From an uncultured Dehalococcoidia bacterium (GTDB lineage Bacteria > Chloroflexota > Dehalococcoidia > GIF9 > UBA5629): DNA of 52,386 nucleotides. The stretch is taken from contig CAIYTC010000182.1 of NCBI GenBank assembly GCA_903929005.1, positions 1 through 52,386 on the forward strand, written 5' to 3'. The position numbers and the translations under genes were made by a program. A model generated the notes under the pieces. It was not told where the DNA came from and searched no databases. It worked only from the letters and a program-made list of their open reading frames with translations. Shown here one piece after another: positions 48,427-52,386 of the stretch (positions within the stretch are counted from its first letter, which is position 1; every line of letters starts with the position of its first letter).

Positions 48427-49785
48427 TCATTTACCTCCAACCAGGCAATTCCTGATGCGTATGTGCGGGCTGCCGTTGGAAACGGGCAGGGGCGACTGGC
48501 CTGCCTTGCCGCAGCCGCCTCCCTGGTTCATATCCAGGTCATCGCCAATGGCGTCTAAATTGTCCAGCGTGGTAAAAACGTTACCTGTCAGCACTACCGG
48601 CCTGATCATTTCCGCGATTTTACCATCCCTGATCATATAGGCTTCACCGGCGGAGAAAGTAAACATTTCAAGGCTGGTCGTGCCGCCGTACCAGTCCTTA
48701 GCATAAACGCCTTCCTTGATGCCGCTGAGCATGTTTTCGAGGGTGGTATGGCCAGGCTCTATATAGGTATTGGTCATGCGCACGATGGGCGGGTAAGTGT
48801 AGTTGAGGGCGCGGGCATTTCCGGTAGGTTGCTCCCCCATGCGGGCAGCAGTTTCCCGCGAATGCAGGCGGCTGTCGAGCACCCCTTCCTTAATTAAATA
48901 GGTCTTGGTTGCCAGCGTCCCCTCATCGTCGTATTTGAAGCTGCCACGGTAGCCCGGCACAGCGGCGCCGTCCACTATATTAAGGTGCTTGCCGCCAAAC
49001 CTGCGTCCCAGCACCATGATTTCACGCAATTGAGGGTTCTCGTAAATATGATCTGCTTCGGAAAGATGGCCGAAGGCCTCGTGGACGAAAACGCCGGCCA
49101 GTATCGGGTCAAGCACCACGGTGTAGGCGCCGCCTTTAACAGTGGGCGCGGAGAGCAGTGCAACGGCCCGGCGGGCGATATCCTTAACCTGGCCGTGTAA
49201 ATTCTCCATTGTGGAGAAATCGCCCTTGCTGCCGATGTTCAAACCAACCTGCTGCACATCCCCGTCCCGGCTGGCGATGGCGGATAACCGCAGGTTAAGG
49301 TCGATGCGGCTCTGTTCTATATAGGTGCCCTCGGAGGTGGCAAGGGTGACCTTTTTCTTGATATCTGCGTAGCCGATGCTGGTGGTCTGGATATCAGGTG
49401 TACCCAGCATAAGCTTATTGTATTCGTCGAGGATTTCCTTTTTTGCAGAGAGGGAAACATCATGGGGATTCTTCTTGAATTCCGCCGCTACCTTATCTAT
49501 AACAGGAGGGACGGGGCTGAATTTGCTCTCCTCTTTGCCTACGCGGCCGGCCTGCTCCACGGCCAGGGCAACGTTAGCGGACAGCTTATCGAGGCTGTTA
49601 AAGCTGACGAAGCCCCAACCACCCCGCACCAATGCACGCACACAGCCGCCTGTACCGGCAGTCCTGCCCACCTCTTCCAGCCTTGCGCCGCGGTAGGCTA
49701 GGCGGCTCGACCTGCTGTCGTCGAGGCGTATCTCGATATAGTCTGCCCGGTGACCTCGGAGCGCTGAAAATAGTCTATCCTTCAT
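48427..49785 (-). CDS. tldD: TldD family metalloprotease subunit
   Basis: A 452-residue protein with the zinc motif HEAFGHLSEAD near residue 235, and GSFKYDDEGTLATKTYLIKEGVLD and GYSGG-like KDWYGGTTSLEMFTF in the C-terminal half. It is the catalytic partner of TldE. First gene of a five-gene operon with minimal spacing to its neighbours (0, -4, 0 and -31 bases). ATG 49785 is the natural start. No RiPP precursor is recognised near it, so a general peptide-trimming role is most likely, though the company of PAC2 and HEAT genes is unusual. Confidence 0.93.
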   Translation of the reverse strand: MKDRLFSALRGHRADYIEIRLDDSRSSRLAYRGARLEEVGRTAGTGGCVRALVRGGWGFVSFNSLDKLSANVALAVEQAGRVGKEESKFSPVPPVIDKVAAEFKKNPHDVSLSAKKEILDEYNKLMLGTPDIQTTSIGYADIKKKVTLATSEGTYIEQSRIDLNLRLSAIASRDGDVQQVGLNIGSKGDFSTMENLHGQVKDIARRAVALLSAPTVKGGAYTVVLDPILAGVFVHEAFGHLSEADHIYENPQLREIMVLGRRFGGKHLNIVDGAAVPGYRGSFKYDDEGTLATKTYLIKEGVLDSRLHSRETAARMGEQPTGNARALNYTYPPIVRMTNTYIEPGHTTLENMLSGIKEGVYAKDWYGGTTSLEMFTFSAGEAYMIRDGKIAEMIRPVVLTGNVFTTLDNLDAIGDDLDMNQGGGCGKAGQSPLPVSNGSPHIRIRNCLVGGK

Positions 49786-49976
49786 ATAGCCAAACCCGGA
49801 GTCAATTTTAGCAGATAAACTTAGCCAACGTGAAAGAGGCCGGTAAATTTTACGCGGTGAAAGCTGGCCTCCTGACAGCCAGGCCCTTTCCGCCGCTCAT
49901 TTTAGTTTACATAAGAATAGCAGATATAAATAGACTTTTGCTACCCGCCGTTATATACTTTCAGCGGAGGTAACCA

Positions 49977-50231
49977 ATGCAGTCCAGCCTCATCGGTAAA
50001 ATCGAGAAAGCCAAGCGCTACGCACAAGAACCTGAGCGTGTGACCATATCAAATTTCTCAGCCGAGTTCCGCGGCGAAAACGACAGACACACACTGAGTT
50101 TGAGCGATGGCAAATGGCACTGCAACTGTCACTTCTTCGCCCAGTGGGGCGAATGCGTCCACATCATGACTCTGCAGCGCCTGCTCGGCAAAATGCTCCC
50201 CCTGCAGGCCGATACCTCACAGCAGGTATAG
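49977..50231 (+). CDS. Small SWIM-type zinc-finger protein
   Basis: An 84-residue protein. Residues 35-70 show a beta hairpin (TLSLSDGKWHCNCHFFAQWGECVHIM) with the CxCx8CxH zinc pattern of SWIM domains. These mediate DNA or protein contacts and are usually part of larger proteins (SWI2/SNF2 ATPases, MuDR); a stand-alone version is less common. ATG 49977 follows GCGGAGGTAACCA. Promoter candidate: TAGACT, 17 bases, TATACT (about 49931-49959). The function cannot be read from the neighbours. Confidence 0.78.
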   Translation: MQSSLIGKIEKAKRYAQEPERVTISNFSAEFRGENDRHTLSLSDGKWHCNCHFFAQWGECVHIMTLQRLLGKMLPLQADTSQQV

Positions 50232-50283
50232 CCGGCAATCATGTTTTCTTCGGCGCCGTGAACGGTGCAAAGTCACTTTATAC

Positions 50284-51609
50284 TTATTTCGTGGACTTCT
50301 TATAAGCTTTCTGGATATCTGCGGCTAAAAATAGCGACCCTGTTGCCAGGATAAGGTCGTCTTTGCCTGTTGCCGCCAGAGCAACCGCTAATGATGCGCA
50401 GGCAGTTTGCTGCTTGGCAACTTTTATTCCGCTGGCTGCGAATATCTGCTCGAGGTAGTCCGCGGAAGCAGCCCGGGGATGAATTGAACTGGTGAGTATG
50501 ATATTGTCAGCAAATCCGTACAGCTCCTTTGCCATACCTTCGATATCCTTGTCCCGCGAGGCGCCGAAGATTACATATACCTTGCGGTAGGAGAAATATT
50601 TCCGGATGGATTCAATTAACCTGTTAATTGAATAAACATTGTGAGCGCCGTCGATAATTAGCAGGGGGCAGCGGTTGAGGATCTGCAGCCGCGCCGGCCA
50701 TTTCACCCCTGACAGGCCGTTGGCTATTGCGGTAGAGGTTATTGACACCCCCTGCTGCTGTAGCGCTTCGATGGCTGCCAGGGCCAGGCAGGCGTTCTCC
50801 ATCTGGTAATCCCCCAACAAGGGGATGGTCAGCCCGTATTGCTGTAGCATACCCTTCACGGAGAAAGACTGCCCTTGAAAATCACCGCCTGTACGGCTCC
50901 ATGTGATGTCTCTCCCAACCCGGATTAACCTCGCGTTCAGCAACCTGCATCTTTCCTTAATAACGGCAGCAGCCTGCGGAGGTTGGGGTGCGCTGATGAC
51001 GGTACAGTCCTGTTTGATGATGCCCGCTTTCTCTCCTGCAATCTCAGCCAACGTATTGCCGAGTACCTGTGTATGGTCAAGGCTGATCGAGGTTATTATA
51101 CAGATACCGGGACCCACGATATTAGTAGCATCCAGCCTGCCTCCCAGGCCGGTTTCCAGCACCTGGAAAACGGCCGCTTTTTCCTTGAAATATAAAAAGG
51201 CCATGGCAGCCAGCGCTTCGAAGGTCGTTAACCGGCCGAAACGCGCCTCTGTATTAACAGCCTGCACGTGCGGCTTAATCGTGGTTACCAGGCGGGCAAA
51301 GTCCCTTTGTGAAGCGGGACGCCCGTTAACGGCTATTCTCTCTTGCCACGAATACAGGTGTGGTGAGGTGAAAAGGCCGCTGCAGTAGCCGGCGCAGGAT
51401 AAGATGCCGGCTATCATGGCTGACGTGCTGCCCTTGCCCTTGGTTCCTGCAATATGTATGGTCCTCCTGCCCCTGTGCGGGTTAGCCAACGCCGATAGTA
51501 GTATCTCGACCCTGCGTAGGTCATAGTTGGCGGCAGTGTAAGCAACGGCTGACGATTTCTCGTAGTCGGTGAGGCTTTCGAGGTAATTAATAGCCTGGTT
51601 GTATTTCAT
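50284..51609 (-). CDS. folC: Folylpolyglutamate synthase / dihydrofolate synthase
   Basis: A 441-residue Mur-ligase-family enzyme. The P-loop HIAGTKGKGSTSAMIA (residues 52-66), the folate-binding GLFTSPHLYSWQERIAVNG and TGLGGRLDATNIV are diagnostic, and the C-terminal domain includes LLIIDGAHNVYSINRLI and FGASRDKDIEGM. It adds glutamate to folates and may also convert dihydropteroate to dihydrofolate. ATG 51609 has no ribosome site; TATAAT lies ten bases upstream on the minus strand (51625-51620), so the leader would be three bases or none. The glycosyltransferase gene ends 42 bases upstream. Confidence 0.94.
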   Translation of the reverse strand: MKYNQAINYLESLTDYEKSSAVAYTAANYDLRRVEILLSALANPHRGRRTIHIAGTKGKGSTSAMIAGILSCAGYCSGLFTSPHLYSWQERIAVNGRPASQRDFARLVTTIKPHVQAVNTEARFGRLTTFEALAAMAFLYFKEKAAVFQVLETGLGGRLDATNIVGPGICIITSISLDHTQVLGNTLAEIAGEKAGIIKQDCTVISAPQPPQAAAVIKERCRLLNARLIRVGRDITWSRTGGDFQGQSFSVKGMLQQYGLTIPLLGDYQMENACLALAAIEALQQQGVSITSTAIANGLSGVKWPARLQILNRCPLLIIDGAHNVYSINRLIESIRKYFSYRKVYVIFGASRDKDIEGMAKELYGFADNIILTSSIHPRAASADYLEQIFAASGIKVAKQQTACASLAVALAATGKDDLILATGSLFLAADIQKAYKKSTK

Positions 51610-51651
51610 TTCGAATAGGATTATAGCGCCGGCGTCGTTTGGAAGGCTGGA

Positions 51652-52386
51652 TCAAGGTTTGACTGTGCGGGGCATGATACGGCCTTTCCACCTGGCCTTG
51701 CCCCGCAGGGTGAGCACCATCGATGCAAGGGCGATGACGGTCATAAAAATAGCGCTCAGCGGGTAAATCAGCACCAGGTAAAGCGGGAAATGGAAACGCT
51801 GATGGCTGATAGTCCATAGGAACAGGGTAAGGAAGACGGCCAGTCCGGACATGGCCAAGATCTCGAGGGGAAACTGCGGTTGGGCCAGGCCAATGCCGAG
51901 TACTATCAGCGGGCTGACAAAAAATATCACTACCAGGGACCACATTAAGACCAGGAAATAGGGGTCGAAGTTGAAAGTGGCAAAGGCGCTCTTGGTCAGC
52001 CCCTTCCATACCTGGTCGAAATTGCAGTACATGCGGCAGGATACTTGCCCGTTGCCGTCCATAAGCCTGTATTTCAATCCCATGGCATGTACCCTGCGGC
52101 CGATGGCAATGTCATCCACAATGTTCTGGCGCACCGCTGCGTATCCTCCAACTGCATCGTAAGCCTCCCTGCGGAACATGAGGAATTGTCCCAGGACAGC
52201 GAACAGCAGGGGGTTGCTTTGCAGGCGGGTAAGCTCCAGGGATACCCCGCAGAGCATGCCCAGGTAAAAAGCGGGGATGCTGAGCATCTCCGACCAGGTC
52301 ACGACTTGCTGACGGGGTAGTGCCGAGATAAGGGCGGCGTTTTCGCCGGACATGGCGGAAGCGGCGCAGTGTAACATATCCGGTTG
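51652..52386 (-). CDS. Glycosyltransferase family 2, C-terminal part (cut by window edge)
   Basis: The visible 244 codons run off the right edge (the frame stays open to 52386), so the start is missing. The segment begins within the GT-A catalytic domain: SGENAALIS, then FLMFRREAYDAVGGYAAVRQNIVDDIAIGRRVHAMG, in which the DD is the catalytic-acid region, followed by a QVWKGLTKSAFA segment. Three membrane helices end the protein (about 51680-51950). The pattern resembles membrane glycosyltransferases acting on lipids such as CrtQ/HpnB or ceramide-type enzymes; a glycolipid or carotenoid/hopanoid acceptor is inference. Confidence 0.82.
   Translation of the reverse strand, partial: QPDMLHCAASAMSGENAALISALPRQQVVTWSEMLSIPAFYLGMLCGVSLELTRLQSNPLLFAVLGQFLMFRREAYDAVGGYAAVRQNIVDDIAIGRRVHAMGLKYRLMDGNGQVSCRMYCNFDQVWKGLTKSAFATFNFDPYFLVLMWSLVVIFFVSPLIVLGIGLAQPQFPLEILAMSGLAVFLTLFLWTISHQRFHFPLYLVLIYPLSAIFMTVIALASMVLTLRGKARWKGRIMPRTVKP

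Overview
The window comes from a bacterium of moderate GC content with many minus-strand operons, AGGAGG-type ribosome sites and, in places, promoters set so close to the start codon that the mRNA would be leaderless. There are no rRNA genes, CRISPR arrays, insertion sequences or phage genes. The gene content is dominated by iron-sulfur, flavin and CoA enzymes: a ferredoxin-fused aldo/keto reductase, a nitroreductase with two 4Fe-4S motifs, an HdrD/GlcF-like CCG protein, crotonases, a lone NDP-forming acyl-CoA synthetase alpha part and a two-subunit pyruvate carboxylase. This suggests an anaerobe. An uncultured Dehalococcoidia-like Chloroflexota is my best guess, but it is inference without a marker-gene phylogeny.

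Region by region: 1-4.4 kb holds a truncated nitroreductase, an Fe-S aldo/keto reductase with an MFS exporter, a small zinc-ribbon protein, and a UPF0200-type kinase overlapping dCMP deaminase. 4.4-7.6 kb (minus) has a lipoprotein, queH and two duplicated crotonases whose promoters are duplicated too. 7.7-10.1 kb is a pair of MFS transporters. 10.3-15.9 kb is a four-gene minus operon: CCG iron-sulfur protein, two different FAD-linked oxidases and a CrtC/AttH-type lipocalin-like protein. 16-19.1 kb has a PAS-PAS-histidine kinase-receiver hybrid and two paralogous two-CW proteins, each behind the same palindrome. 19.2-27.9 kb is mostly housekeeping: RNase H-like exonuclease, YihY, pyruvate carboxylase A/B, a tyrosine phosphatase, an MBL hydrolase, a monooxygenase-fold protein and Yip1. 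28-31.7 kb has an acyl-CoA synthetase, HdeD-like protein, ferredoxin-nitroreductase and tRNA-Ser(UGA).

31.8-37.7 kb is the most unusual region: three consecutive paralogues with cytoplasmic zinc ribbons, one membrane segment, two fibronectin-III-like domains and a C-terminal TlpA-like thioredoxin domain, each with a different CxxC (CHFC, CTPC, CPEC). It is followed by a greA-lysS-serS operon (transcribed minus) with a terminator-like hairpin in the greA leader, a phosphotransacetylase-like DRTGG protein, a DUF2007 protein, a secreted 18-cysteine protein and the speD-speE polyamine pair.

44.8-49.8 kb is a compressed minus operon tldD-tldE-PAC2-HEAT-GNAT. The window ends with a small SWIM-type zinc-finger protein, folC and the C-terminal part of a membrane glycosyltransferase that runs off the edge.

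The strongest candidates for undescribed biology are the zinc-ribbon/FnIII/thioredoxin trio, the FAD-FAD-CCG-lipocalin operon and the palindrome-controlled two-CW pair.
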